Positions 45,101-56,016 of a stretch of 64,000 bases of DNA are shown here, in pieces (the first letter of the stretch is position 1; each line of letters opens with the position of its first letter). Below the pieces are notes generated by a model, which worked only from the letters and a program-made list of their open reading frames with translations, was not told the origin of the DNA and did no database searches. Position numbers and translations under genes: made by a program. The DNA is from Leishmania donovani. Lineage: Eukaryota > Euglenozoa > Kinetoplastea > Trypanosomatida > Trypanosomatidae. The stretch spans positions 590,318-654,317 of the forward strand of contig NC_018258.1 of assembly GCF_000227135.1 (NCBI RefSeq), in the 5' to 3' direction.

Positions 45101-46803
45101 GAAGACCGTCGTCAGGAACGACAGCACGGGCAGCAGCAGAGCAGGAAGAGGGAGGGCAGAGGCGCGGGCGCTGCCGGACACACAGGGGTGCCTTCCAGCC
45201 CACCGCATGGCGCCAGACAAGGAGCGCTTCGTCCGAGACGAAGATGTAAGCATTCCACAAGACGGCAGCGTGCGACAGCACATAGACAGTGACAAGGACA
45301 AAAAATAAAGATAGAGAGAGCAAGCCGGCTGCCATCTCCCCTGCAGATGAGCAACAAGACGGGGCGGAAAGAAGAGACGATGGGCGGGAGAGAAGGAGAG
45401 AAGGAAGAAAGGGACGAACGGAACAACAACGGCAAAAAAGAACAAAAATGAGAATACCAAACAAAATGAAGGGACACCGGCGCCACAAAATGCAACAGCA
45501 CGCCCACATGCGCGTGCTCCCTCGCGCCGGGACGCCGCTACACGCAGCAGAGAGAGGGAGGAAGAAAGCCAATTTACAACACTCGAGCATCCGGAGAAAG
45601 GCGCACCCGACTGCAGAGGCGCGCGCACGCGTGCGAAAAAGAAAGAGAGAAGAATGGGAAAGACACAGGAGAACGTGTTCTGTTGTGAAGAAGCCGAGAT
45701 GGGCATGCACTTTTCTTTTTTTCTTTGCTCAGCGTTTCTGTGCACATGTGGTCCGCAGGCAAGGCATGCGGAAATAAAAGACAGCGACGGAGAAAGTATC
45801 ACTACAGGTCATTGAAGAAGACGGAGAAGAAGGAGTTGAGAAGACGACGCGCAAGAGCCATACATCCGCGCCATGCATAGGGAGGGGAAGGGGCGTACGC
45901 TTGCACGTGCAGTCGGCGCCAGCGCACCGACACAATACAACGAACAACAAATGGAAAGCAAGAGAAGCCCGCCAGAAATGAAGCAAGCAAGGAAAAAAAG
46001 CACTGGCAGCTGCACACGTATCAGCGGAATAACGCTATCCTGAGACGTCTGGGTCATGGTGCCCGTCGCCTTGGTCCACCGAGAAAAGTCCGAGATTTTG
46101 TGCACCTGACAGCAAGGGAGAGGGCCAAACAGAAAAAACGAAGGTCAAGCTAAGCAAGAGCGAGCACACGCTTGGCAATGAACGCAAGGAGCTGAACACG
46201 CGCCCACCCGTTCAATGCGCGCGCGCCTGAGGGCGCGTGATGAGAGGCTCCCGCACTATTCGGTCCGACCGGCACGGGGACTGCACACAGAGAGCGGAGA
46301 AATACCACACGCGCGCATGCATTGACGACTGAAACAGAAGAGAGAAGCCACCAGATGAAACGCACAAAGGGCTGCCAGCAGCAGAGAAAAGATACCAACA
46401 CAGACTCACAAGAACGAATTGAGATGATTCCCCGCTACCGTGTAGCTTCGCTGTGCACCCGTCATCCTTTCTGCAGTCAACATAATCCACCGCGCACGCC
46501 CTACCAGGCGAACAGAGTTGCACAGCCACCCCCCTCCACGCACACACAGTGTGCAACAGACAGGAAAGGATGAGGGACGATGATCACATGACGCTAACGC
46601 GCGACAGGCACGCGCAACGCGAGCCCCACCCGACCCCACGCACACTCTCACAAAAGCGTAGACATCCGAAGAAGCTGTCCACAAACGAGGAAAGCGTCCC
46701 CAAGTCCGAACTGTGGAGGAAAACAAAGAGAGAATAAGCCCCCTATCAATACAATATGCCATGAAGCACATGCAAACGGCCTTTTACACCTCCAAGGTGT
46801 TCA
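39198..46803. other. Long non-coding region between paralogues A and B
   Basis: About 7.6 kb with no credible gene. Purine-rich stretches on the plus strand alternate with pyrimidine-rich ones. GT/CA microsatellites occur near 42066-42098 (followed by about ten G) and 41829-41851. The longest frames (44442-45308 plus, 44912-45802 minus) overlap on opposite strands and have no domain. Most of this is probably the 3' UTR of paralogue B and intergenic sequence. Confidence 0.55.
42066..42108. repeat. (GT)n followed by a poly-G run
   Basis: A GT-rich dinucleotide array passing directly into about ten G. On the transcribed strand it reads as poly-C followed by CA repeats. Confidence 0.8.
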
Positions 46804-47092
46804 CCTTATGACGAGCACGCCAGCAGACATACGCGCACAGCCACACCTCTGTCCTGTCCCTGCCGCGCCACGGCTGCATCCGGGCCCTCTAGCGCGAGCC
46901 GTCATGCCGTCGAGGCGGGCCGTGCGTCTCACGGGCTCCTCCTGTCCCTCCTCGGCTCTCTTCCTCGCATACCCGCTGCGCCACCGGCGCAACACCGGCT
47001 CGGCCGGACCGCGCGCCTCCATCCACGCCGTCCACGTCCACGGTCCTGCTCCAGGGCGGAGGCGGTGGCGTCGGTCGCGCGGGCAGCAGGGG

Positions 47093-47239
47093 NNNNNNNN
47101 NNNNNNNNNNNNNNNNNNNNNNNNNNNNNNNNNNNNNNNNNNNNNNNNNNNNNNNNNNNNNNNNNNNNNNNNNNNNNNNNNNNNNNNNNNNNNNNNNNNN
47201 NNNNNNNNNNNNNNNNNNNNNNNNNNNNNNNNNNNNNNN
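47093..47239. other. Assembly gap (147 N)
   Basis: The matching stretch in repeat copy 2 is about 151 bases, so the gap size is close to that expected from the other copies. Confidence 0.85.
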
Positions 47240-47832
47240 ACTCGGTCGCGCCATGCACCGTGCCAGCTCCGCTTCACAGTGCCTGTGCACAGCAGCAGCG
47301 CCTCTGCACCTTGGCGCACGCCTCACAACGCCGCTGCCCGGGGGAGGGGGGTCGCTGCCCGCATCGTCCATCTCCGTCGATGCCACCTCGGGCGTCGATG
47401 AATCGCCTGCCCGCATGTGCCGCGGCAGGCGAGATGTTCGTCGGAGTCCATGGCCGCAGGGGCACGACGCACGCTCCGGACTCTGCACGCCTTTCACACG
47501 AGTCGGTGTTTCCGTAGTTGTCGAGCCGCCGACACCATGCCTAGTGAGCGGGCACAAACGTCAGCATCACTGCACGTCTCTTTGGCACAGCGCCAGCCCA
47601 GGCCTGTCCGCCAACGGCAAGAGTCCGCAGCCGTACCCGAGGGCAGGCTGCAGGTTGCCTGGCCTCCCCCCTCTCCTCCCCCCACGGCGTGTGAGGCGCG
47701 GGGCCCTCGATGCCACACATGAAAGTGGCTTTGGCACAGCGCCAGCCCAGGCCTGTCCGCCAACGGCAAGAGTCCGCAGCCGTACCCGAGGGCAGGCTGC
47801 AGGTTGCCTGGCCTCCCCCCTCTCCTCCCCCC

Positions 47833-47931
47833 NNNNNNNNNNNNNNNNNNNNNNNNNNNNNNNNNNNNNNNNNNNNNNNNNNNNNNNNNNNNNNNNNNNN
47901 NNNNNNNNNNNNNNNNNNNNNNNNNNNNNNN
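47833..47931. other. Assembly gap (99 N) in a tandem duplication
   Basis: Sequence right of the gap repeats the sequence starting at 47392, at an offset of 540. Left of the gap a second copy of the 149-base module has begun. The real number of modules is uncertain. Confidence 0.85.
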
Positions 47932-48273
47932 GCGTCGATGAATCGCCTGCCCGCATGTGCCGCGGCAGGCGAGATGTTCGTCGGAGTCCATGGCCGCAGG
48001 GGCACGACGCCCGCTCCGGACTCTGCACGCCTTTCACACGAGTCGGTGTTTCCGTAGTTGTCGAGCCGCCGACACCATGCCTAGTGAGCGGGCACAAACG
48101 TCAGCATCACTGCACGTCTCTTTGGCACAGCGCCAGCCCAGGCCTGTCCGCCAACGGCAAGAGTCCGCAGCCGTACCCGAGGGCAGGCTGCAGGTTGCCT
48201 GGCCTCCCCCCTCTCCTCCCCCCACGGCGTGTGAGGCGCGGGGCCCTCGATGCCACACATGAAAGTGGCCGGC

Positions 48274-48796
48274 ATTATCACCACGGCTTGCGATGAGAAC
48301 ACGCACAAAGGAAAGCAGAAGGGAGCGATGCGTTCGCGGCACTTCAACTCGTGCAGGTCACCCAACCCATCAACACGACTGCACCACCACCTCCCTCTCG
48401 CCCAGCAAGCAGCTGAATGGCGCCTGCAGAGAAGAGCACGCACATGCGTGTGGAAAAGGCGCGCAGGAAGAGGTGCGGAGAGCATCGCAGACGGCCTTAC
48501 GGTCGGCGAGTGGTGGGGAGGAGGCCTAGAGGGAGAACGGAGAACAGAGAAAGGAAAGGAGGACAGCGGCGGAGGCGAGCAATACTCAGCAGTGCAACGT
48601 TCTCCCAGTTCAGTTGCACTCACAAGAAAAGCAGATAAGCAGCCGAAGGGAAAAAAAGCCTGCAAGAGCATCCCACGTGCCCACAGAGGGCTGGCGGCTC
48701 GCGCATCTGAGGATGGCTTATATCGCTCGCAGGTGAGCGCGCGACTCAGCGAGACGTGTGGTGCAAGACAAAGACGCTCTCACCGCACCTCTTGAC
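48274..48796. other. Proximal 3' flank of paralogue B
   Basis: About 0.5 kb with no gene. It is most likely the 3' UTR of the gene ending at 48797. Confidence 0.5.
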
Positions 48797-51700
48797 TTAA
48801 TGCCGTTGAAAAGCTGCCGATGTTGGGCTGTAAGCGTGTTGCTGATGAGGCTGTGAGGAATGCGGAAGCGCACTCGTTGGAGTACTGTCCTCGTACGCGC
48901 CACCATTACACGCCTTACCACCACCCACGTTGCGCTGCTGCAGTTGTTGGTAGTGCACGTTACGAGTTGGCAGAGGCACCCCTCCGTAGGCACTGCCTCC
49001 ACGCCCGGCACCCTTATCCGGCCTCCCTTCCAGTTGCAGCGCACAGCCTGGGGAACTCTGATACTGATAGTCGGGGCTACCGCCGTACAGCTCCTCTGCG
49101 GAGTTGCCGGTCTCCTCGTACTCGCCCATGGAGAAGAAGAAGCCCTGCGTCGTGCCATCAGCGGCGGCATTGTGGTAAATGTCGGAGTAGTGTGTCGACG
49201 CCGGTGCACCCTCGGCACCTTCATAGAAGGACGCGTATGACTCATGTCGCCCCTCTTGTTGTCGATCCGCGCGGGACGAGTCGTCCACATCGCCTGTAGC
49301 GCGTTGCGACGGGTAGAGACTTGGTCGTTGAGAGGTTGCAGGGCTGCTCCTGAACCCTGCCGGGTCGCCTGCACAACGCGAGTAGTACGTACCATGCGTC
49401 GTACCGTTGGCGTTGTGTGCAAGGCTCAGTGGAAAGGCAGAAACGCTGGCGTTGAAGTCGCTGGCGCTGCCGTAGCGGTTGTCGAGTGCGTCTGCAAAGG
49501 AGTCATGTTGCCCGTTGCTGCCAGCCTTACAGCCGCCAGCGCCACCCTGTGAGTGAATCGACAACCCCGCAGCGGTTGCTAGCGGTGTGACACACAGGGC
49601 GCCAGCAGTTGTGTACGGATTGTGTGAGATGCGCTGACTCGTCCGCTGCGTGGGCAATGAAGAGCCCATCATGCTGCTCTGCCGCTGAAGCTGAGGAACC
49701 GCAAAGGCAGCAGCTGTGCTACGTCCAGAAGCCACTTGCTGCCCTGTGGTCGAGGTCCGCACTTGAGACAGCCTATAGGACCGGAGCTCCGGTGCAGCTC
49801 GGCTGTCGTTGGCTGAGACACCGCCGGTCTTGCGGTGTACGGAGTTCGCTTCGTCTCGCATGCTTTCAAGACCACCAGAAGGTGACACCCCCATAGCACC
49901 GTAGCCCATCGACGAGGGCGAGAAGGCGTCTGGGGCGCCGCCGTCACCAGCAACGTTGGATGAGTTTCCGAAGGCACCGCTGCTGGTCCTATAGCCGGAC
50001 GCTGCTGCTCCACCGGTAGCCCCGTTGTACGATGATTGGCGAGCCATCGACGGCTTGCGCTGCATGACGCGCACGGTGATGCTGTCCGCCTCAATTACAT
50101 CCGTGGTGATGGTGTCGCGGAACGAGCCAGGGCCGGATGCCAGCTGAGGCGAACGCGGCGGAGGTGCCTGAGCTTGTTGTAGCGGCTGCTGTTGTTGCTG
50201 AGGCTGCTGGTACACTTGTTGTGCGCCGACACGCATCTGCTGCGTGGTGGATGAAAAATCTGGATTGCAGACCGGCACCGCACGCGCTCGAGTCGGCTGG
50301 CTAGACGTGCTGCAATCGTTCACAATATCGGCTCCACTGTCGGCGCCTTCGGCGGTGCGGTCTTTCGGCGTCATCACCGGGCATTTGTTGCCTCCGCTGG
50401 AGCTGAGAGGCGAGGGGTCGATAACTTCAGGAGCAAAAGCCGCTACTGGCGGCGCACGATGACCCGCAGTCGCGTGAGTGCCGCGTAGCGTCTGGATAAT
50501 CGACGTCTGAGGCGTTGGCTTTGCTGCCGATACGGTCACAGCTGTGGCTGCGAGGATTGTGGTGGGGCTCCGGCGAGGTGGATAGTCGTCTGTTGTGCGC
50601 CGCTCGGCCGCGTGGCCCGCCCGGTCGCCTTCCCCGTGTAAGGAGAGATTCATCGGCTGCTGCGGCGGAGGAGGAGGAGCTGGAGCAGACGGCGGTGGAA
50701 GCATCGATGAGTGAGGCTGCTGCCGGGAGTGTTGCTGGTGCTGATGGTCGCCGCTCGCCACATGCATCATAAATGGCTCCGAGGACGAAGTTGTAGCTTC
50801 CTCCTGATCTCGCCCACACCCGGCAACTGTAATCGGCGGGTTCGGTACTTCTTCGCCAGGGGGCACGACGCCAGACACGTTTGGCGGTAGTCCGTAGGCC
50901 AGAAGCGTGTTGTCAGTGCGCCGCGACCCACTCGCATGGCCGCTGGCCGGTTCGCAAACATTGAATGGCGAATGCACCTGAGACCTGTACCGCTGCTGCT
51001 GCTGTTGCTGCTGCGGCGTGTGGGGCGGCTGCTCTACAGATGGGTTGTAGATACCCCCGTAGAAGCTACTCGTCACCTGTGCCGGTACCACCATTGTGGC
51101 GGCAGAGTGCGCTCTGTCCGAGGACTCGTAAAACGTGCCGTCAGGGTAATCGACGAAGAACCCTGCACCACCGCTGGGCATTCCTTCGCTGAAACTCGCA
51201 CCATCAGCATGGCGGCTATGGTAGCCTCTGGGCTGGTACTCCGGCTGCTGGTTGCTGCTGCTGCTGGTGGCAGCGGCGTTGCTATGCAGAAGATCAGTCT
51301 CGTTGAGGTAGAGCCCATTCATTGTATTTGGCGTCGCAGGCCTCGCCCCGCCCGCCCCTTCGGCCGCGCTGGACGAGGAATTACCGTAGTAGCCGGATGG
51401 CGTCGCTTCCTGTTCACTGCCACCCACCATAGAAGAGTGGGCAGTGCATGCATAATGTGCCTCCGGCCCTCTGTGCTGCTGCTGCCGCTGCTGCAGTGGC
51501 TGTGGCATCGTCTGCTGTTGCTGCATTGTGTGGTGAAGAGAAGCGCCGCCGACGTGCTGCTTTTTCTGTGAAAGTTGCTGCGGTGAATACTGCTGGGGCA
51601 CGTGCTGAGAGAACTGCTGATGTTGAGGCAGTACTGAAAGGCACGGATGCAGCTGCTGAGATGCCATCGAGGGGTCATAATGCTTTCTAGGCATGCTACC

Positions 51701-54700
51701 ACTGCCACCGGCGCTGCCACCCATGATAGGATACATCGCTTGATTTGCATAGTATGCGGGTCCGCCAGTGGCAGCGCCGGCACCGTACTGGCCGCCTCCG
51801 CCTCCTCCGCTACCACAATGTGGCATAACGTCCGACGGCGGTGATTCCTCACCGTACTGCATCACGGAACTTTGCGGCGGCACCACCGACTGCTGCTGCG
51901 GAGGCTCGAAAGCGGCACGGGCACTCGACACGACAGCCAAGCGTGGGCTGCGTCTGCCACACATGCCAAAGGTCATCTCGCCGCAATTGCGGATCGCTGC
52001 ATGGTACGCTGAGGCGGTCATGGCTGCCGCGGGTGGCGGGTGCGACGGCAGCGGAGAGGAGCCCGGGATTCGCACAGTGACGCCATGAAAGTAGACGTAG
52101 CCGTCGTGTGAAAAGCGCCACTGCCGGAAGCGGCGCGTGCGCAAAATGTCCGGGTAGTTCTGCAGAAGGTCCGGCTCCACCAGCTCCTCGTCGGCCGGAT
52201 GCAGAGGACGTAGCGCATGTCCCGTGACGAGCCATCCACCGCCCGGCTGCTGGCGGCACGTGTGCGCGAAGCGCAGCAGGACCTGCAGCACGGGCTCGGG
52301 GAAGCGCACCCACTTAGTATCTGTGCCGCAGGTCTCGCGAGCGCGGCCACCGACGCGGCGCATCCACGACAAGATCATGTCCTCCGTGGTCAAGTTGTCA
52401 TCGACATACCAGTAGCCGTACTGTGAGCTTCCCGAGGTCGCGTTGCCTCCGACGCGTGACCGGGTGTGTGGGGTGCCACTGCCTGAAGCGGCCATGGGAG
52501 AGTTGCGCCCGCCAGAGTTCGGCGACCCACCACGGTGTGGTGAAAAACGAATCCTGTCGCCGGTGTGCAAAATGCGCTCCGGCTCACGCACAAAGATGGA
52601 GACAACCCCTTGCGATCCCGGCACGTTTGCCGGCAGTGTCGACATGCTTCGCATGTCAGCCACCTCGGCAGCCGCATCGCTGCGATCCACACTGGCTCCA
52701 GCATACCCGCGCCCCGCCGCCGCCAGGGCCCGCTTCCACCGCAGCGAGCCGAGCGCCGACATCGGGCTCCAGTTCAACACGCTGTCCGGCTCAACGTTGC
52801 CTTGAGCATCCACCGACTCAATCATCAAGCGCAGCGTGCTCTCCGGTGAGGCGCCGCAGGCTGTCGACTGCCAACGCTGCTGCTGCTCCTCGTGCATCAT
52901 CTCCACCAATTCGCGAAATGGCATGCCGTCCAATTCAGAAGAGACCGTGTACACATCCACCTGAAACAACGCGCACGCGGGTGTCGAAGACAATGCAGAC
53001 TGACTGTGGCGCTGCTGATGGGGCTGTGACGGTGCAGATGTGCCGGAACTGCAACCTTGATGCGCAGCCCCTCCGTTGCAAGCACCATTGGCTGCTGCCG
53101 CCGCTCCCTCTGACATGACGACACCACGCAGCGGGAGCAGACGTCCGCGACGTTGCTCGATCGAGTTACGCGGAAGGACACCGATCAACTCATCAGGCGT
53201 GTCCTCGAGCGCCGTCGCGTGTGTCGCCCACGAAGCGCTGTCCAGCTTTATCGGCCACAACGGCTCCATCGAGAATCCAGTCGCGCAGGAGGAGGAGTAC
53301 CGCACTGCATTGTTGTACATGTTCGCAAGGGCATCTGGAGAGTGCGCCTCAGCGCTTGTCACGGCGCCGCCTCTCACCTTGGCGTCTCCGTCCTCCACCT
53401 CCTCACCTGAGCCGCTCGCATCTGTTGCTGCGGCTGCCATCGTGTGCGCTCGCAGCCTCGCTGGTGGTCGCAGCTCGCCACGGTAAGTCAGCGGAGGCGG
53501 TGCGGCAGCCGTCAAGGTAACACAGAGCGCCTCGACGGAGTCGTGTAGAGGCGCAAAGCTCAGCTGGTCCAGCGCGCGGGCGACTGCGGCCCGGCTGAGC
53601 CGGAACACGACCAGGCCGTGCGACGCGTAACAGCAGAATCCGTCCCGCTCCAGTCGCTCCCTCTCACACAGCTGATGCGGACGCTCGGCGATTGCCTCGG
53701 GGTCGAGCGACAGCGGCAGGACTGCAGGCTTTCCGCATCGCTTAGCGATGGTGACGCCTTCGTGTTGCTGCTTGGCATCCGTCTTCGCGACAGCAGACGG
53801 CGGCGCGCCAGTGCTGTCCATCAGGGAGGCCTCATTTTCTCCCTGAAGTCTCGGCGGCGCAGTAGTGTCCTCATCGCCGTTGCGGCATTTCAGCGGAGGG
53901 CTACGATGAGCACTTGGGTCCCCTCCCTGAGCAGCCCCGGTGCCTGCGCCGTTGCTAGCGCCGATCTTCTTTGACATGGCCGTCATGTTTCGCTGGCGCT
54001 GCGCGGCCTGGAAGCCCTCCAGCGACGGCGGAGTCGGATATATGCCTTGCAGCTCCGTCAGCATGCGCCGGATTTGCCGGCACAGCTGCAGCTGCGGAAT
54101 GTTCGAGAAGCGAATAAGAAAGCAGTTGGCGAGGTCGCCAAAAGCCGACATCGCCGACGCACCTCCAGAGAGGGCGCCTATGAAGTCTTGCCAAGCCGGG
54201 TCCGCTCTCTGGCGCTCCGTCAACGCCTCGCCCGTCTGCTGTGATGGCTCGTCGGGCACCTCGTCATCCGCGGAGGTCTGTTCGCACGCAGCGTGGCCTC
54301 CCGTGCTCGTCACCGCCGCCTTGTCTGACGTGTCGCCCAAGATGCACCTTCGCATCCCGTGAGCAAAGAGACGGCACAAGGCGAAGTACGTGTGGCACTG
54401 CTCCTTGTCGCCCACCTGCTTCTCAAAGAAGGCAGTGTTCACCAGCGTCGACGATGGAACACCGTGCGGTGCGGCGCGACGCAGCACTTTCTCCACATTC
54501 GCCTCTCGTGCTGGCGAATTCTGCGTTGCGGCAGTGCCTGCCGCCCTATCAGGGTCAGAGGAGGTGTGCACTGTCGGGGCAAAAAGAGTGTGTCGTAGAA
54601 TCTCCTCAACAGTCCAGCAGCCGTACATGCCCACCACCCGCACCTCGGCAAGGCCAAGCGGCGCTTGCGGTGCACTCACCTGCACCCATGGCACTGTCAA

Positions 54701-55981
54701 CTCGTCATCGCCGACCTTACCCTGAGGGGTTTGGTCGACTAATTGTGACTCCTCCACAGCCGCGCGCACACTAGCACCACACACCAACGTCGAGCACGAC
54801 TCCCTCTGCTGCGGTTGATGCGCTTCGCTTGTTCCACAGGCGTTGGCCGGGCCTCGCCGGCGACTAGAGCCTCCAGCGGCGCCGGCACTTGCCTTGTGAT
54901 GGCGCTCGTTGTTCGCGACAAAGTATGTGTACCGGTACTCGTGCGCAGGCATGCAGCGTCGAACGAGGACAACGGCGCACGGCACAGGACGCAAGCGCTG
55001 ACGATCTCTTTCCGCTTTACTGCTTTCCTCTGCTGCAGGCTTCTTACCGGCATTATCGGTGCGCTTACGCATCGCCTCACCAGACGTTGCCGCGCCGCAG
55101 ACGGCGGCGCGCAGCTCCTGATTAGTGTCATATATCACGGATTCCTTTGTTGTGAGGACGACGAGGCTGTAAAACTCCTCGCGCGTGGCGAATGGTACTC
55201 GAGTGCGCTGAGATCCTGCGGATGAAGCGGCGCAGTGCCCCATATCGACGCCACCGCCGTTCAAGGCACGCATGGCCGCCTGCAGCTGCCCCTGCGCCTG
55301 TGCAAGGTTCTCCTTTGCTACCGGCTGCCCCGCTGACAAGCAGGCCGCTTGAATGTCAGCCATGTTGCGCGTTGCCAGCTCAGTAAAGGACTCATACACT
55401 GCCGTCGGGTCTGTCAGAGCCCCAGGCGACCACGTGTGATCGAGCTGGAAGTGGTACCGCGGGTTCTGCTGCTTTCGTGCATGCCACAGCTGGCGGAAGA
55501 GCACACAATCTGGGGAGGGGAAGAACTCCGTGGTGAGAGGAAGCACGCGGTGTTCGTAATAGTACACATACGGCACCCTGCCCTGCCTGAGCGCCTCTGC
55601 TGCGGGGGTCTCCAGCGCTAGGGTACCGGCGTCGCGGCCTCGGCACTGCACTTCAGTGCTTTTGGCAGAGCCTCGACGGCTTCCTCGGCTCGCAGCCACC
55701 GCCGCGGTCGCCTCTGCCGGGTCCTCGATAAATACGGCGTTCGGGTCAGCCTCCATAATCTTGTGCGCAAGTTCAGCGGTTGGCACACCATTCAGCAGCG
55801 CCGTTGGTCTCGGCGCGTCTCCGGCAGAGCCCAACGCCATGCCAGAGCCAAATACACGTTCCGTGCGGTTCGTCTTGTACATGTAGTTTTCCGCTGCGCG
55901 GCTGATGAAGGGCAGTGCGCGCGGTTGCGAGGCGGCTGCCGGAGTCTCGTAGAGAGACTCACGGGAGGGCACGAGACCCAT
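48797..55981 (-). CDS. Paralogue B: very large multi-block protein with Gln/Ser/Pro-rich tail
   Basis: The product is 2,394 residues. The start at 55981 (MGLVPSRESLYE) is preferred over the longer frame to 56170 because a pyrimidine tract and AG lie between them. It also matches the start of paralogue A. MG-x3-S fits N-myristoylation. Conserved blocks: LPLTTEFFPSPDC near 146, TREEFYSLVV near 262, VRVVGMYGCW near 445, IRFSNIPQLQLCRQIRR near 622, ILSWMRR near 1203 and FSHDGYVYFHGV near 1290. All but the last two match A only; the ILSW and HDGYVY region also matches the gene at 61479. From about 1310 to the end the protein is low-complexity, rich in Gln, Ser, Gly, Pro and His, with repeated Gln runs. 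No catalytic motif or membrane segment is seen. A scaffold or RNA-granule role is a guess based on the Gln-rich tail. Confidence 0.9.
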   Translation of the reverse strand: MGLVPSRESLYETPAAASQPRALPFISRAAENYMYKTNRTERVFGSGMALGSAGDAPRPTALLNGVPTAELAHKIMEADPNAVFIEDPAEATAAVAASRGSRRGSAKSTEVQCRGRDAGTLALETPAAEALRQGRVPYVYYYEHRVLPLTTEFFPSPDCVLFRQLWHARKQQNPRYHFQLDHTWSPGALTDPTAVYESFTELATRNMADIQAACLSAGQPVAKENLAQAQGQLQAAMRALNGGGVDMGHCAASSAGSQRTRVPFATREEFYSLVVLTTKESVIYDTNQELRAAVCGAATSGEAMRKRTDNAGKKPAAEESSKAERDRQRLRPVPCAVVLVRRCMPAHEYRYTYFVANNERHHKASAGAAGGSSRRRGPANACGTSEAHQPQQRESCSTLVCGASVRAAVEESQLVDQTPQGKVGDDELTVPWVQVSAPQAPLGLAEVRVVGMYGCWTVEEILRHTLFAPTVHTSSDPDRAAGTAATQNSPAREANVEKVLRRAAPHGVPSSTLVNTAFFEKQVGDKEQCHTYFALCRLFAHGMRRCILGDTSDKAAVTSTGGHAACEQTSADDEVPDEPSQQTGEALTERQRADPAWQDFIGALSGGASAMSAFGDLANCFLIRFSNIPQLQLCRQIRRMLTELQGIYPTPPSLEGFQAAQRQRNMTAMSKKIGASNGAGTGAAQGGDPSAHRSPPLKCRNGDEDTTAPPRLQGENEASLMDSTGAPPSAVAKTDAKQQHEGVTIAKRCGKPAVLPLSLDPEAIAERPHQLCERERLERDGFCCYASHGLVVFRLSRAAVARALDQLSFAPLHDSVEALCVTLTAAAPPPLTYRGELRPPARLRAHTMAAAATDASGSGEEVEDGDAKVRGGAVTSAEAHSPDALANMYNNAVRYSSSCATGFSMEPLWPIKLDSASWATHATALEDTPDELIGVLPRNSIEQRRGRLLPLRGVVMSEGAAAAANGACNGGAAHQGCSSGTSAPSQPHQQRHSQSALSSTPACALFQVDVYTVSSELDGMPFRELVEMMHEEQQQRWQSTACGASPESTLRLMIESVDAQGNVEPDSVLNWSPMSALGSLRWKRALAAAGRGYAGASVDRSDAAAEVADMRSMSTLPANVPGSQGVVSIFVREPERILHTGDRIRFSPHRGGSPNSGGRNSPMAASGSGTPHTRSRVGGNATSGSSQYGYWYVDDNLTTEDMILSWMRRVGGRARETCGTDTKWVRFPEPVLQVLLRFAHTCRQQPGGGWLVTGHALRPLHPADEELVEPDLLQNYPDILRTRRFRQWRFSHDGYVYFHGVTVRIPGSSPLPSHPPPAAAMTASAYHAAIRNCGEMTFGMCGRRSPRLAVVSSARAAFEPPQQQSVVPPQSSVMQYGEESPPSDVMPHCGSGGGGGGQYGAGAATGGPAYYANQAMYPIMGGSAGGSGSMPRKHYDPSMASQQLHPCLSVLPQHQQFSQHVPQQYSPQQLSQKKQHVGGASLHHTMQQQQTMPQPLQQRQQQHRGPEAHYACTAHSSMVGGSEQEATPSGYYGNSSSSAAEGAGGARPATPNTMNGLYLNETDLLHSNAAATSSSSNQQPEYQPRGYHSRHADGASFSEGMPSGGAGFFVDYPDGTFYESSDRAHSAATMVVPAQVTSSFYGGIYNPSVEQPPHTPQQQQQQQRYRSQVHSPFNVCEPASGHASGSRRTDNTLLAYGLPPNVSGVVPPGEEVPNPPITVAGCGRDQEEATTSSSEPFMMHVASGDHQHQQHSRQQPHSSMLPPPSAPAPPPPPQQPMNLSLHGEGDRAGHAAERRTTDDYPPRRSPTTILAATAVTVSAAKPTPQTSIIQTLRGTHATAGHRAPPVAAFAPEVIDPSPLSSSGGNKCPVMTPKDRTAEGADSGADIVNDCSTSSQPTRARAVPVCNPDFSSTTQQMRVGAQQVYQQPQQQQQPLQQAQAPPPRSPQLASGPGSFRDTITTDVIEADSITVRVMQRKPSMARQSSYNGATGGAAASGYRTSSGAFGNSSNVAGDGGAPDAFSPSSMGYGAMGVSPSGGLESMRDEANSVHRKTGGVSANDSRAAPELRSYRLSQVRTSTTGQQVASGRSTAAAFAVPQLQRQSSMMGSSLPTQRTSQRISHNPYTTAGALCVTPLATAAGLSIHSQGGAGGCKAGSNGQHDSFADALDNRYGSASDFNASVSAFPLSLAHNANGTTHGTYYSRCAGDPAGFRSSPATSQRPSLYPSQRATGDVDDSSRADRQQEGRHESYASFYEGAEGAPASTHYSDIYHNAAADGTTQGFFFSMGEYEETGNSAEELYGGSPDYQYQSSPGCALQLEGRPDKGAGRGGSAYGGVPLPTRNVHYQQLQQRNVGGGKACNGGAYEDSTPTSALPHSSQPHQQHAYSPTSAAFQRH

Positions 55982-56016
55982 GATTGCCGCTGAAGGCTTG
56001 TCTGTGTGGAGGCTTA

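Larger units (their letters stand above)
46804..48273 (+). repeat. GC-rich interspersed direct repeat, copy 3 (two gaps, internal tandem duplication)
   Basis: Same element as copies 1 and 2, same orientation. Its 3' module of 149 bases occurs at 47581-47729, again in part at 47730-47832 before a gap, and again at 48121-48269. The stretch from 47392 is repeated after the gap from 47932. It lies in the probable 3' UTR of paralogue B, about 0.5 kb downstream of its stop. Confidence 0.85.

Noticed and set aside
44442..45308. 288-residue plus-strand frame
   Set aside because: It is on the wrong strand for the cluster, overlaps an equally long minus-strand frame, and has no recognisable domain or coding character.
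44912..45802. 296-residue minus-strand frame
   Set aside because: It is dominated by Phe/Ser/Leu/Cys runs produced by pyrimidine-rich DNA, and neighbouring frames look the same.
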